This document shows positions 9,772-20,672 of a DNA stretch of 64,000 bases, piece by piece. Numbering within the stretch: the stretch's first letter is position 1; every line of letters starts with the position of its first letter. The translations under genes and the position numbers were made by a program. A model generated the notes under the pieces. The model was not told the origin of the DNA. It searched no databases and worked only from the letters and a program-made list of their open reading frames with translations. Origin of the DNA: Arachnopeziza araneosa (taxonomy: Eukaryota > Ascomycota > Leotiomycetes > Helotiales > Arachnopezizaceae); contig QYAI01000023.1 in the NCBI GenBank assembly GCA_003988855.1, positions 124,001-188,000 on the forward strand, written 5' to 3'.

Positions 9772-11139
9772 CTAATGAAAGCGAACATTACCGCCCTCCT
9801 GCGCGGATACGTACTGCATGGGGCCTTTCCCATCAACAAAGTAGGACGCCGTGAAAGTCTTCGAGTTCCTCGGCAGCGGATCACAGCCACACGACTTGGT
9901 CGTGGGTTTGAATATCTTCCCGGAGTTGGCCGCCTCGTGGATCTCCTGCAGGATCTTGGCGTTGTCCAGGACCCGGCCACCCCATACGACTTTGTCGATG
10001 CAGAATTTGTGGCCGCGCATGTGCGCGGGCGGCAGGTAGGTCTCGAGGTGCTTGGTGCACTCGGCCAGGTCGAGCCGGCATTTGAGCAGCTCCTCGGTGA
10101 TTTTCCCATCGCCGCTTCGCTTTTCTTCTTCTTGGAGCGTGCAGATGGTTTCTTGGGCCTCGAAGAACTTGGCTTGGAACTCGTCGCGCTCATGATCGGC
10201 CTTGCGAGTTTCCTTGCGAGCGATCTCTGTTTCTTCGTACGCTCTCTCCTCGGATTCAGTAGCCGATTTCCAGCTCCGTTTGAGGACCTCGATCTGCTCT
10301 CGCAGCTCGTGGATGGTTTTTGTGAAACCGGAACACTTTTCACGTTCCTTCTCGACGGTGATGCAGATCTCTTCCAAGTCGATCCGGATGGTATCGCGTT
10401 CTTTCTCGCAGCATTCAAACTTCTCTCTCCACTCACATATCTCCCTCTCGCACTTGGACTCTCTCTCTCGGAATTCGATGCGCACACTCTCAAACTCAAT
10501 CACAATCTTCTCCTTCTCTTCGCGCAGTTCTTCCAGCCCAAAACATGCAGTCTTCCGCTCCTCTTCGCAGCACTCGAAAGACTCTCTCCACTTTGATATC
10601 TCTTCCTCGAACCTGACCTCTGTTTCTCGGAATGTAAAACGTTCCAACTCAAACTCTTCTATGATCCTTTCTTTGTCTCTTCGGCACCTATCCCTCTCGA
10701 CACAGGCAATATCCCGCTCCTCTTCAACCTTTTTCCACTCCTCATGTAGCCTCGTGATCTCTCTCGAGTCCTTGCTCTCTTTCTCTTTGAATTCAAAGCG
10801 CTCCCTCTCAAACTCCTCCACGATCCTGATTTTCTCGCGGCGCACCTTTTCAAGGTCTGAACATGCGTCGTCACGTTCTCTTCTGCAACTTTCAAGATCG
10901 ATTTTGATCTTGGTGAGCGTGGCAAGGATTGTTGTTATCTCGATGCTTTTGCTCTCGCGCTCTTTGACAACGTTGATTAGCTCACATTCGGCCTTTTCCG
11001 CACGATGCAGGAGCGCCTCGAAGAGCGTTACAAGTCCTTCGAGTCCGTGTATGTGTGTCTTGTACGACGAGATAATTTCAGTGCCGGAGAACTCGTCGCA
11101 CACGAATGCATTTCCGTTGGTTGCACGCTTGGCCTCCAT
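9772..11139 (-). CDS. Coiled-coil protein with 53-residue tandem repeats and a globular C-terminal domain
   Basis: This is an intronless frame of 455 residues. I start at the ATG at 11139 (MEAKRATNG) because the longer frame opens with TTG. Residues about 30-360 are highly charged Glu/Arg/Lys coiled coil without signal or membrane segments. Residues 89-247 consist of three consecutive units of exactly 53 residues: each begins R-[DK]-x-A-C, passes an [IV]-EF/IEF-E-x-x-R-x-x-F core and ends in an EW/KW-[KR] block then E-x-E. Two of the units carry paired cysteines (FECC). The last ~95 residues form a separate non-coiled domain with HMRGHKFCIDKVVWGGRVLD and TKSCGCDPLP motifs. I do not recognise a named family. 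A structural or scaffold role is inferred from the coiled coil only. The antisense open frames over it are shadows. Confidence 0.75.
   Translation of the reverse strand: MEAKRATNGNAFVCDEFSGTEIISSYKTHIHGLEGLVTLFEALLHRAEKAECELINVVKERESKSIEITTILATLTKIKIDLESCRRERDDACSDLEKVRREKIRIVEEFERERFEFKEKESKDSREITRLHEEWKKVEEERDIACVERDRCRRDKERIIEEFELERFTFRETEVRFEEEISKWRESFECCEEERKTACFGLEELREEKEKIVIEFESVRIEFRERESKCEREICEWREKFECCEKERDTIRIDLEEICITVEKEREKCSGFTKTIHELREQIEVLKRSWKSATESEERAYEETEIARKETRKADHERDEFQAKFFEAQETICTLQEEEKRSGDGKITEELLKCRLDLAECTKHLETYLPPAHMRGHKFCIDKVVWGGRVLDNAKILQEIHEAANSGKIFKPTTKSCGCDPLPRNSKTFTASYFVDGKGPMQYVSAQEGGNVRFH
10399..10875 (-). repeat. Three in-frame 159-bp tandem coding repeats
   Basis: Encodes residues 89-247 of the coiled-coil protein as three 53-residue units with no length change. 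Residue identity between units 2 and 3 is visibly higher than with unit 1, so unit 2 or 3 is probably the younger copy. Confidence 0.8.
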
Positions 11140-12501
11140 TGTAGTTTGATAGTCCAACTCGACGGAGAATAGTATTGCTTAATTGAATTTGCAGCAACTT
11201 GGAGATGGTAAGATCGTTGATGAGTCGCGAGATGGACTAAGGTTTGAATTGGTAAGAGATTAAAAGAAGGTGAAAGAATGGTGGTTTCTGGTCAAAAAAA
11301 GCCGATGGAAAAGTCGATGTAATATACCTTTGGCCGCTCAATTTCCGCAGCTCCTTTTTCCATAGCTATTTACAGTTATTAAAAGCCGCTGAAAATGTAA
11401 AGCAGTGGCGTCTCCAGCCTTGACAGAATTGCGGTTGCACACACTCGAGCGAAGTAACACAAAAGACCAGATTAGAAGCTTACTGCATTCAAAGAAAGTG
11501 CAGAAGATATGCGCACAAATGGTATTGGCGGAGAGGGTATCTCAGGACGTAAGCGGTAGCGCCCGTTCTGATGCACCATTCCACAGGCCAACCCTCCAAT
11601 GGTCACCGTATTGCCGTATTGCCGTTACAGGTAGCCACAGCCCTTCTAGCATAAGCTTTTTTAAGCCTTTCAGCTTGGATCCAGCAGCGATCCAAGCCAT
11701 ACAAGCGACTCCATCGCCCAGCGATAGAGAAGGAGGGATGAGGAATTGGGGGTGGGAAGACGCAGCGGATGAGTAAGCTCCGGAGAATTGCCATTTGATG
11801 GCGTTTTAGAGGCGAGCTGGAGAGTAAGATGCTGAACAAGCCCTATACTTGTGAATGCTTCACCCCCACCCTGTATCTCTCCAGAACGCTCAAATTATAT
11901 GACCTAGTGTCTTAATTTGCCGTATGGTGCTTATTCCTCTTTAAAAACATAATCGTACGCTCTGAATTTTGCCCAGTTTCATTATGATATGAGTTACTGG
12001 ACACTGCGACGTTGTGAGATTAAGTTGGCAAGCTTCAGCGCTACTTTCCGAAAAGGCGGTGGGAGCGAACGGTATGGCTGAGGAAGAATCCACTGCGTAC
12101 CAGTAGTATTTACGCCTATCTGTGGCCTGAGGAGCGACTCAACATCATTCTAAGCATTTAAAATAGAATGCGCTTGTTTGACTGGTGGCCCGATGACATC
12201 TCAAGATTGGGGTTGATTCTGTGGCTGGCTGATACAAATGTCATGTGGGACTTCCCGTCATCTCGCAACCCGCCACCCACAACCTGCGATGGCTTCGGCA
12301 CTGTGAAAGGTCGGACTGAAGCGGCTGTGCTTGCGTTGAGAATTCAGCGAAGAGAAATTTTGAGTATGACGGTAGTGATACTCTAAATACCTTATTATAC
12401 AAATATTTGACCAGTCTATCTTGACCCCCCGAAGCCCCGGAAACCTGTCAAGTCGCCTGGATCTCACAAAGAGACCAAGATTTCCCCATAAATATTCCTT
12501 T
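11140..12501. other. Intergenic, 1.4 kb, nothing recognised
   Basis: Promoter side of the leftward coiled-coil gene plus the 3' flank of the leftward membrane-protein gene. Short frames here (for example 11405-11776 and 12168-12386) lack motifs or consistent coding character. Confidence 0.45.
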
Positions 12502-13656
12502 CTATTGTCCCGTCAATTTCCTGATCCCGAAAAACAACAAATTGATGGCTTGAGGTAAGACGATCCACAGCGCCTGCACAGTCTTCGGGTTCGCAGGACA
12601 GAAAGTATCCCCCGCAATCTTGAGATATTGGATAAAGAAGATCCAATTTCCGATATTGATGACAAAACTGATCATGACCAAAATAGGATAGATGGTACTG
12701 GCGAATTTGGGACTTTCAGTCGTCAGAGGTTTCTCCCATCTCGACAACGCGCGCTTGCCTTCCACTTTTTCGTCCCGCATCTTGTGTCTGATCGCGAAGA
12801 CAATCATGGCAAAGATTTCAACGATACCGAGGATCGGCAGAAATCCAATGAAGACAACCACAAAGATAAGGCATACGGTGACGACCAAGAGGAAATGGGT
12901 GGCGCCTGCTCGGTCGCCAGCTATGACCTTGGAGACCGATAGCAGAAAGAGGAATGCTAGCACGGCCGGTATAGAACTCATGATAGCACCATAAGAGAGA
13001 GTCCTCAAGTCACCGGCCGGAGCAGCTGGGTTCGCCGGAGCCGCAGCGTGGTATTTCCAGTAACTGAAAAGAATCTTGGACCCTCCGACCCACGAGATGA
13101 TGTTGTCAGCGAAGACATCCGCTAATCCTGCCTCCGAGAATCCGTGGAAGAAACCAAGTAGACCCGTTAGAGGTGCAACTCGGGGCTTGACAATGAAGAT
13201 GAAGAGTGCGTCTACAAAAGCCAGCCTCGTGGACTCGATGGCAGCTACGCCGGATTTTTGGAGGATAAGGACCGTGAGGTATGCTCCCAGAACCTCGGTG
13301 CCGACAGATTTGAGGAGAAGATGGGCCCGCAGTGTGTAAGACCACTCTCTTTCCCAAATCATAGGATCCTCAACGATTTCTTCGGGTTGTTTGTCCCTTT
13401 TGAAACACTTTCTGAATTTAGACTTTACCTTTCTCCAAGCAGGCGGTCCGTAACATGTGAAGATTACCAATCCAAGGAAACTTAAAGCTATATTCAGTCC
13501 CAGAGTCACCAGGTACACTATACGGTCGGGACATGTGAGAGCACCAGAGTATGGCTCGATTGGAGGGACCCAGTTAACCTTATCGGCGTTTTCAATAACA
13601 CAAGATGCTACCTCGTCGAAGGGCTTTTGTTCAGTGCACCGCCAGTATTGAAGCAT
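12502..13656 (-). CDS. Multi-pass membrane protein of unknown function
   Basis: Single-exon frame of 384 residues starting at ATG 13656. Hydrophobic segments are visible around residues 48-72 (VYLVTLGLNIALSFLGLVIF), 115-135, 143-165, 222-250 (AIMSSIPAVLAFLFLLSV), 258-300 (two adjacent spans with FIGFLPILGIVEIFAMIVF), 324-350 and 362-378, suggesting about seven to eight spans. A basic loop with FRKCFKRDK follows the first span. The first 45 residues carry three cysteines and two tryptophans and could be an extracellular domain. The C-terminus ends right after the last span. No transporter or receptor signature is recognised. An upstream coding exon cannot be excluded, although the nearest upstream ATG frame stops early. 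Confidence 0.7.
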   Translation of the reverse strand: MLQYWRCTEQKPFDEVASCVIENADKVNWVPPIEPYSGALTCPDRIVYLVTLGLNIALSFLGLVIFTCYGPPAWRKVKSKFRKCFKRDKQPEEIVEDPMIWEREWSYTLRAHLLLKSVGTEVLGAYLTVLILQKSGVAAIESTRLAFVDALFIFIVKPRVAPLTGLLGFFHGFSEAGLADVFADNIISWVGGSKILFSYWKYHAAAPANPAAPAGDLRTLSYGAIMSSIPAVLAFLFLLSVSKVIAGDRAGATHFLLVVTVCLIFVVVFIGFLPILGIVEIFAMIVFAIRHKMRDEKVEGKRALSRWEKPLTTESPKFASTIYPILVMISFVINIGNWIFFIQYLKIAGDTFCPANPKTVQALWIVLPQAINLLFFGIRKLTGQ

Positions 13657-16600
13657 TCTGTATCAATCAGTTCCAAAACCGCTCGAGGATGGTAGAAAGA
13701 AGTACGTTTCTGTTTGACATAGTGTGTACTGAAGAGCAGGGGCTCGAAGAGTCGTGTTGTAATCATTATAGCAAGGAATATTCACTTGTTCATATTCAAA
13801 TGCGCAAGCTTGTTGTAGGATCTTAAACGTTTAGTAAAGATGGAGGCAAGGAGCACCTTGTTTTCATACCGGGATCACATCAGGATAGTGACAGCTAGTG
13901 TTGGCTGGGATATTTGGAGCAGGCGTGGAGGTGTAATTTACGAGATGCACTGGATCATCATCCCAAGCCCATCTATCAGATAACCAACATCAGCACATAT
14001 TCAAGAAATGGCAGCAAAGATACCTACACAGACATCATGCACAGCGACGTCAAATTGGTTGCTTGTGATCGCAAAACAGGCGAGGTGAGCGCATTTGGGC
14101 ATGTCTGTAAAGCGTTGATGTACGGGCTGCAAAGCTGGATCGCATCCTAGAATGGCACCTACATCAGCTGCTGCGATGGTGAGAATTCAAGATAAAAGAA
14201 CGGACCTGGAAAAGCTCCGGCGCGGTGAAGCACTGAGTTGGAGAACCGTAGTTCGAACTACTGTTCAAAGCCATGATCAGGCTGACCTCAAAGTCGTGAA
14301 GAGGCTCTCAACTACGAGAGGGTGATGTTCTCGAGCTTCGGTTGGACAGGAAGACAAATCCGCAAGGTACCTGCTTCAAGTCCAGGACCCAAACAAATAG
14401 TGGAGGGGAGCATTCAGTCAATATTTTCGTCAGAAACGATCGAAAGTTGTGTCTCGTTCACGAAACCCATTATTCAGCCCTGAGGAGCGAAATCCGCCTA
14501 GCGACTCGCCCGTAGAGTTACCATCCTGAAATCAAAAGCCACCACGACTTGGCATAATCTGCACCGAATTGAGATGGTAATGCAAACAGAAAAAGCGGCA
14601 AGCTCTGAGCTGGATAGACAATGCTATTGGCGCAAAATGAGGCGACAATGGACGGCGCAAGAATGGGAATGAAAGCAGCGAGGAAAAAGGCAGGCGGAAA
14701 GCCACGGAAAAAGGGGTCTGAAACATATCTTCTGGTGCAGCAGGCAATTCAATAGTGAGGCTCTGCATGGTTTCGGACATGCGACATGATTCGCTGAATT
14801 TCAGAGAGGTCTCATCGCTCTGATAGGGGAAAAAGCAATATGGTGCCCAGAGCGGCCCTGCCGGCTGAAGGCGAAGTTCAGCTGGAGCGCCACAATTTTG
14901 ACGGCGCCCAACGTCAAAGGTTATCTCTGTCGAGAAAGGAGGCACTTTTTCCTCCTAGCGATATGGATGGAGAAAGAAGCAAGACTGAGATTGTGGCTAC
15001 AAATATCTTCATTGAGCTTATCAGCGCAACGAAAATCTTAGGTTTGCAGTAGTCAAAACTCAACAATGGTGAATAGAATGAGCCTGAAGTAGGGTGAAGA
15101 TGTTGTGCAGAAGGGAGAAGGTTTTCCCTTGATTTTGAATCATTTCCAGCTCTGCTGTATGGGCAGAAGGAAAAGCCACAGCCGGACGTCTGCGTAACAG
15201 GTTCGCGACGCCATCCAGTAAACAACCTGTACTTGAGACAGAAATCCTCATGCCATGAGTCCAAAGGTTCGTCAAGCACCAACGAGGGATCGGATACGAA
15301 AAAAACTTTAGAAAACCTTTGTAACGTCATGCTAAAAGGAAGCAGAACATAATAAAAAATAAGAATTCTTGTCTTCAGTTTTTGAACGCCTGATCCGAAA
15401 AATCATAGTTTTTATCCCAATTGGGCCCGAAAACTCAATGTATTCAGCATCAGGCTGTGAGTCGCCTATGCAATTTACGTCTGGTAAAGTAGAAGCGTTG
15501 CTGAAATGGAGAAAAGCGAGAGAGTGCTAAATTTGATATACCCGGCTTTGACTGATCAAAATTCGTCATCACCTGACAGCTCAGTTGAAACACCTATAAT
15601 TGGGCATTATACTGAAGGACTCATTCACGTTCGGAATTGGCACCTTCCTAAGGCGATAGCTCGACCCATAGGTCAACTACCGCCCCATAACCAGGTAGTC
15701 ACGTGAACGAGAAATATTCATCCATCAAGTGAAAGAACTTATGCTAAATAAATCTTTATTAAGAAACCCTTGATGAAAAGCTCTATAATACGAGTATTCT
15801 TGATAACAAGAGGACGGGAGCTGGCGCGGCACACAACATCTGTAGACACGTGATATATTTGAAATCAAGCACTCGACCAGTAAATCATGCAGATTTGTAG
15901 TGTATCCACAGAGCAATAAACCCAATTTCATAGACCTTGAATCACTTTTTGGATCCGTGCTTCTTCAGGACAACATGGGGTTCGGCAAGCCGTGAAGTAA
16001 ACAACCTCGCCAACAGAGAATTGACGAGAATTCAGAAGCAGAATGCCAAATAATGCTAGGTTAGAACCTCATATCAATAAAATGCACAAGACCATGACTC
16101 AGCGTGTGAGCATAAATCAATACTACTTAAATTGTAGAAACAAAAGAGAGGAAATAAATCATTCGGGATTAAAAGAGACACTCTAACCTCCCACAGCTGG
16201 CAGCTGACTTACTACCGAAGGCGAGAAACGCCTCAAAATATACGCCGTATAGTACTCCCAACTCCTCCTTATATGATTGTCTGCATCAGAACATTAACCT
16301 GAGTAGGCACGATAAGCCATCCATATCGCGCTCGCCTGCTTTACAAATACTCCCGTCCAGGTTTCAGATAGAAAGAAAGCGGGGACCCCACCTCACCCCA
16401 AGTTCAACGTGGCGGAAGCTTAAAGCCACATACATGAGATCAAGTCTCTCCCTGCCCTCCTCTCGAAACATGCGATGAACTTGGAAGCGCCCCCATAAAT
16501 TGCTCAAGATGGACATTAACCACTATTTCCATCCTAATTTGCCACCGGTCAGATGAAGCATCACGCCGTTTCATTTCATCCAAACAAGAGGCCGTTTTCC

Positions 16601-16904
16601 GTGCTCGCTTGGGCGATCATCCCGCCCGGAGAAACTCCTGCTGGTGATTTATTTCTCGTTTCGACCACTATAGGTACACTAGGTCGCTCAATGCAACCCG
16701 CGTCCGGTTCTCTTGCGCACCGATAGCATGCCTGGTATCCCCCAGATAGATTACTCAGGGCGCGGCGATGGCAAAAACGGCGGCGGTTCAGGCCCCGTCG
16801 TGCCGGCACGACCCCAGATCTGCAAGGAACAGCTGGGGTGTTGATTTGTTCCTACTCTACGCTGCGACGGCACGTATAGCACGGCGACGTCGGTACCTAT
16901 CACG
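13657..16904. other. Long gene-poor stretch, 3.2 kb
   Basis: No gene with family support is seen on either strand. A leftward frame ending in a short signal-peptide-like sequence (MKIFVATISVLLLSPSIS, ATG near 15014) is followed by a stop after 32 codons and I do not call it. CACGTG occurs near 15706 and 15845. A CreA-like CCCCAC lies at 16386-16391, about 750 bp before the cellulase gene. Confidence 0.4.
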
Positions 16905-16910
16905 GTGGGG
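16905..16910 (+). promoter_or_regulatory. CreA/CRE1-type motif (GTGGGG) upstream of GH7 gene
   Basis: GTGGGG matches the SYGGRG consensus of the carbon catabolite repressor CreA. It lies 230 bp before the cellulase ATG. The motif is short and common, so this is a candidate only, but cellulase promoters usually carry such sites. Confidence 0.4.
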
Positions 16911-16932
16911 CTGTTCATATGGAAGAGTCGGT

Positions 16933-16938
16933 GGCTGA
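16933..16938 (+). promoter_or_regulatory. XlnR/Xyr1-type motif (GGCTGA) upstream of GH7 gene
   Basis: GGCTGA fits the GGCTRA core used by the XlnR/Xyr1 activators of cellulase and xylanase genes. It lies 202 bp before the start codon, next to the CreA-like site. Confidence 0.35.
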
Positions 16939-17054
16939 ATGTAAGACCGAGAAAGAAAAAAAATCTATGCGCTGCGGCGTTTCTGGTAGAATGGCAGATG
17001 TGTTTGCGGTATGATAGGCCTTGGATCCTAAAGGGAGGGGGAATGTGCTGAGAT

Positions 17055-17060
17055 TATAAA
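17055..17060 (+). promoter_or_regulatory. TATA box of GH7 gene
   Basis: TATAAA at 80 bp before the ATG, followed by an AGAAG stretch, the usual distance for an inducible fungal promoter. Confidence 0.55.
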
Positions 17061-17139
17061 AGAAGCCGGTTGCATCTTTGAGCGAGCAAGGAACCAGAGG
17101 AAATCGCCCACAGCTTAATCCTTCAATTTTTGTCTCACA

Positions 17140-18514
17140 ATGGCGGCCACATTCGCTCTCACTGCTTCCCTCCTCGTTGCCTCTGTGGCAGCGCAGCAGA
17201 TTGGTACCAACACACCCGAAGTGCATCCTATTCTCACCTCGCAAACATGTACTCACGCCGGAGGCTGCAAGACCGTCAACACCAGCGTCGTTCTCGATTC
17301 GGGTTTCCGCTGGATCCACAACGTGGGCGGATATACTAATTGCGTACAAGGCACATTTGTTCCGGAATACTGCCCAGACATTGCGACCTGCGCAAAGAAC
17401 TGCGCTTTAGAGGGTGTAGACTACGCCTCGTATGGTATTGTCACCAAGGATGATGCATTGACCTTGAATCTGTACACGACAGCGGGAAATGTGACGAGCA
17501 AGAGCAGCCCCAGGGTTTATCTTCTCGGCGAAGATGGTGCCTCGTATGATATGTTCAGTCTGTTGAACAAGGAGATTGCGTTTGATGTGGATACTTCCAA
17601 GGTGCCTTGCGAGGTCAATGGTGCTCTTTAGTACGTTTTCTCTCCTTAAATCCCTATAATGAGCAATAGGCTAACCGTATTGCTTCAGCCTCTCAGAAAT
17701 GAACTCCACAGGTGGCAAATCCACTCTCAACCCCGCTGGTGCGGCCTACGGGACAGGGTACTGCGATGCCCAATGCCCAGTGCAAAACTGGATCAACGGT
17801 GTTGCAAACATAAACAACACCTACGGAGCCTGCTGCAACGAGATGGATCTCTGGGAAGCCAATTCTGCCGCCGCCGCTTACACGCCACATCCTTGCAACG
17901 TCACGGGACTCTACGAGTGTGAGGGACTCCTCTGTGGAGCAGCTGACCGCTACAGCGGCGTGTGCGATGAGGATGGCTGCGGGTTCAACACCTATCACAA
18001 CGGAGCACAGGGCTTCTATGGCGTCGGTGCAAACCACACTGTTGACACCAGCAAGAAGTTCACCGTCATCACTCAGTTCATCACAGCCGACAACACGACA
18101 ACCGGACCCTTGAGCCAGATTCGTCGTATCTACGTCCAGGACGGCAAAGTCATTCAGAACTCCAAGGTCAACCTCCCAGGCCAGGCGGCCACGAACTTGG
18201 AAGATGATACCTACTGCGGCGCTGCCAAGTTCCATTCGCAAGGCGCGATGGCAGGTATGGGTGATGCGATTGGAAGAGGCATGGTGCTCATTTTCAGTAT
18301 CTGGGACGATGCCAGTGGTGGTATGCTTTGGCTCGATGGAAACAGTGGCACAACCGCCGCTTCTGCCAATGGACCATGCCCAGCCACTATCTTGAATGAA
18401 GGTCAACTCCAGGCGGCCCACGCTGATGCGGCGGTGACCTTCTCAAACATCAAGAGTGGAGAGTTGGGAAGCACGTTCACTCAAAAGCGTCGCCTCCGTC
18501 ACGACAGGAGTTAA
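17140..18514 (+). CDS. GH7 endo-beta-1,4-glucanase (cellulase), secreted, no CBM
   Basis: Cleaves beta-1,4-glucan outside the cell by a retaining mechanism. Exons 17140-17630 and 17689-18514 (intron 58 nt) give 438 residues. A signal peptide (MAATFALTASLLVASVAA, cut before QQIG) is clear. The catalytic block NEMDLWEAN supplies nucleophile E215, D217 and acid/base E220. The cysteine-rich GH7 core is complete, with YGTGYCDAQCPVQ and FSNIKSGELGST. The wording around DEDGCGFNTY and the short loops resemble endoglucanase I rather than cellobiohydrolase I, although a CBH-like ECEG insertion is present, so the exo/endo assignment is inference. There is no cellulose-binding module or Ser/Thr linker; the protein ends in an unusual basic tail (QKRRLRHDRS). 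Promoter motifs nearby suggest control by XlnR and CreA. Confidence 0.93.
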
Positions 18515-18682
18515 GCTGGGAGATTATGTATATATGTAAAAGAGAGTATATAAATATGACGCAGTAATCTTTCAGGCTACAAACACCTTTCGGACTGAAA
18601 TAATTCTAGAACGTGAATATCTTCCAGACCATTCGATTATTTCTCAGAGCCTAGCATTTTCTCCCATCCCATGAAATACGAT

Positions 18683-20672
18683 CTAGACTGCGACTTTCTC
18701 GTCATCACCATGCTCCCTACCAGATTCATCGCCCACAACAGCTCCGTTGCGAATGATATTCTCGTTATGTTCTGACATGAACTCATCTTCATCGAGGTGG
18801 CGATAAGTCCAATAGAAGTGTACCGTTAATAGAAAAAGCCCGATGGCTGGACCAGCCCAAACCCAGATCAAATGGGGATCTGCAATCGCAGGTGTGACTG
18901 CCTCAGCTACAGCTGAACTCAAAGCATTCGTGAAGAGAAACAGACTCATAACGAAAGCACGCATGTTCCTAGGGGCGCGAGCATACGCAAGCTCGTAAGC
19001 CGTGACGTTGCAGAAACATTCGGAGATGGCTCCTAGAGACACGTTTGGAATCTGCAACCAGACAGAAAGGGGCGAAACTAGTGCATTGCCATTGCTATCC
19101 TGGCAAGTCGTTGCATAGTAACCACAAGGAGAAGTCTTGTAGATACGCCATTGAAGAATTGCTCCAATTATGCCTGAGATCCAGGCAAGAGTGAATCCAA
19201 AGGTGATGCGAGTGATGCGACCAAATCGAATCTTCCATTTGCGAAGCAAGGGATAAACAACGTAACTGAGAAGCGGGATTGCAACGATGATAGTCAAAGG
19301 ATTGAAATTACCGAGAAGATCGTTCGGTGCACCGTTTGTCGTCAATGTGGCTGCTTGGGCGGTGAGCACGCTACCAATACCACCATCATTGAGGTTGTAG
19401 ACAATAAAGTAGAGGAAGACCTGACAGGCGGAGAAAGTTCGGTGGACATCATCGACGAGACCATCATCCCATGAGATTGGTTGACCCCTCCACTCTGTGA
19501 TACCGTTGGCTCGCATAATGGATGGGCGAGCTGGGTCCCAGAACCCTTTACGGCCAATCCGCCAAGTATTTTTCTTGAGAGCGATCCAGATGATGGAATA
19601 GACATCATTGTAAGCTGCTCTGCTTGGGGGCAGCTTGACGGTTTTCCTGTAAAATATCAAGAGAAGAATCGGGAGGAGGAAGTAAATAATCCCTGGAAGT
19701 AGATATGCCAACCAATATCCAACATACTTCTCCGAATAGTCACAAGCAATGGCGTAGAAAGCGCCAACATTGATGAGACCATAGAATATCAACATCATTC
19801 GCTGAATAGTAGTTTCGGGATCAATAAGCACCTTCTCACCACTCTTAAGTACCTTTGTGTATTGTCGCTGGTGTTGATACTGATCTATAACTGTAGGGGC
19901 GATGTTTGGTTTGAAAAGGCCTGTGGGAATTAGCAAAGTTCAAATGATCAAGATTTGCGGACACGTACCTGCTCCGAAAGCCAGAATGAAGAATCCAATC
20001 ATAAACGGCGCAATCCCATGACCAGCTTGGAGAACGCTGGGAATAGCTCCAAAAATCAAGATCAAATGGGCAATGCCGCAGATGAAAACGCCAAGCGCGA
20101 TTGTTTTGTATCTCCCCAATCGTGTGTCGGCAATCCAGGCTCCAAAAAGCGGTATCACGTAGGCCAAGAAGGTAAAGAGCAATACAAAAGCATTGGAGAA
20201 CTGAAGACCCTTTGCCAGAGCACCTGCTGATGTCTGGGTACCTCTTGGAGGAGCGCCAGCTCCATTTCCGCCAGCAGGGAGCGGAAACTGCATAAAGTTC
20301 GAGAAGACAGTCGTAACACCATAATACGATGCTCGTTCAGCAAACTCTACAGTGCAAAGCGCATAGGAAACGGCGGGGATGTTGTCAGCCACCCTGCGGA
20401 GAGTCGTCTTTTCCTCCTCGGTCGGTCGTGGATGCTCGGAGTCGTGGCCATGATCCTCGAGTGATTCGACTTCTGGAGACCCGATCTCTTTGTCATGATA
20501 CGGCGCGCCGATTTCTTCGACAGCGGCAAATGAGCTTCGCTGATGGGGTTCAGCGACCTCCTTTGGGACGCTGGTCGCAAAAACCGACGGATCTGTGGGG
20601 TTTGCGCTGATGCTTGCTATAAATAAGGTCAAATTTGCGATTCATCAACAGATGATCGTAGGACGAACCCAT
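18683..20672 (-). CDS. POT/PTR2 family proton-coupled di/tripeptide transporter
   Basis: Imports small peptides across the plasma membrane. Three exons: 20672-20669, 20616-19969 and 19920-18683, giving 629 residues. The first coding exon is only four bases (ATGG); splicing of a 52-nt intron (GTTCGT...TTATAG) restores an ATG to a frame that otherwise opens with TTG. The second intron is 48 nt (GTACGT...CACAG). The POT signature EFAERASYYGV follows a long acidic N-terminal tail, then the GAWIADTRLGRYKTI loop and about 12 membrane segments, with IYGLINVGAF-like and NLNDGGIGS blocks downstream. The C-terminus is acidic and cytosolic. It is convergent with the GH7 gene, with 168 bp between stop codons. 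Confidence 0.9.

Noticed and set aside
9775..10596. 273-codon rightward frame
   Set aside because: Antisense shadow of the coiled-coil gene, whose repeats give strong coding evidence on the other strand.
14532..15330. Two leftward frames, one with a signal-peptide-like segment (ATG near 15014)
   Set aside because: The signal-like frame stops after 32 codons, the adjacent frame is not joined by a usable intron, and no motif supports a secreted protein.
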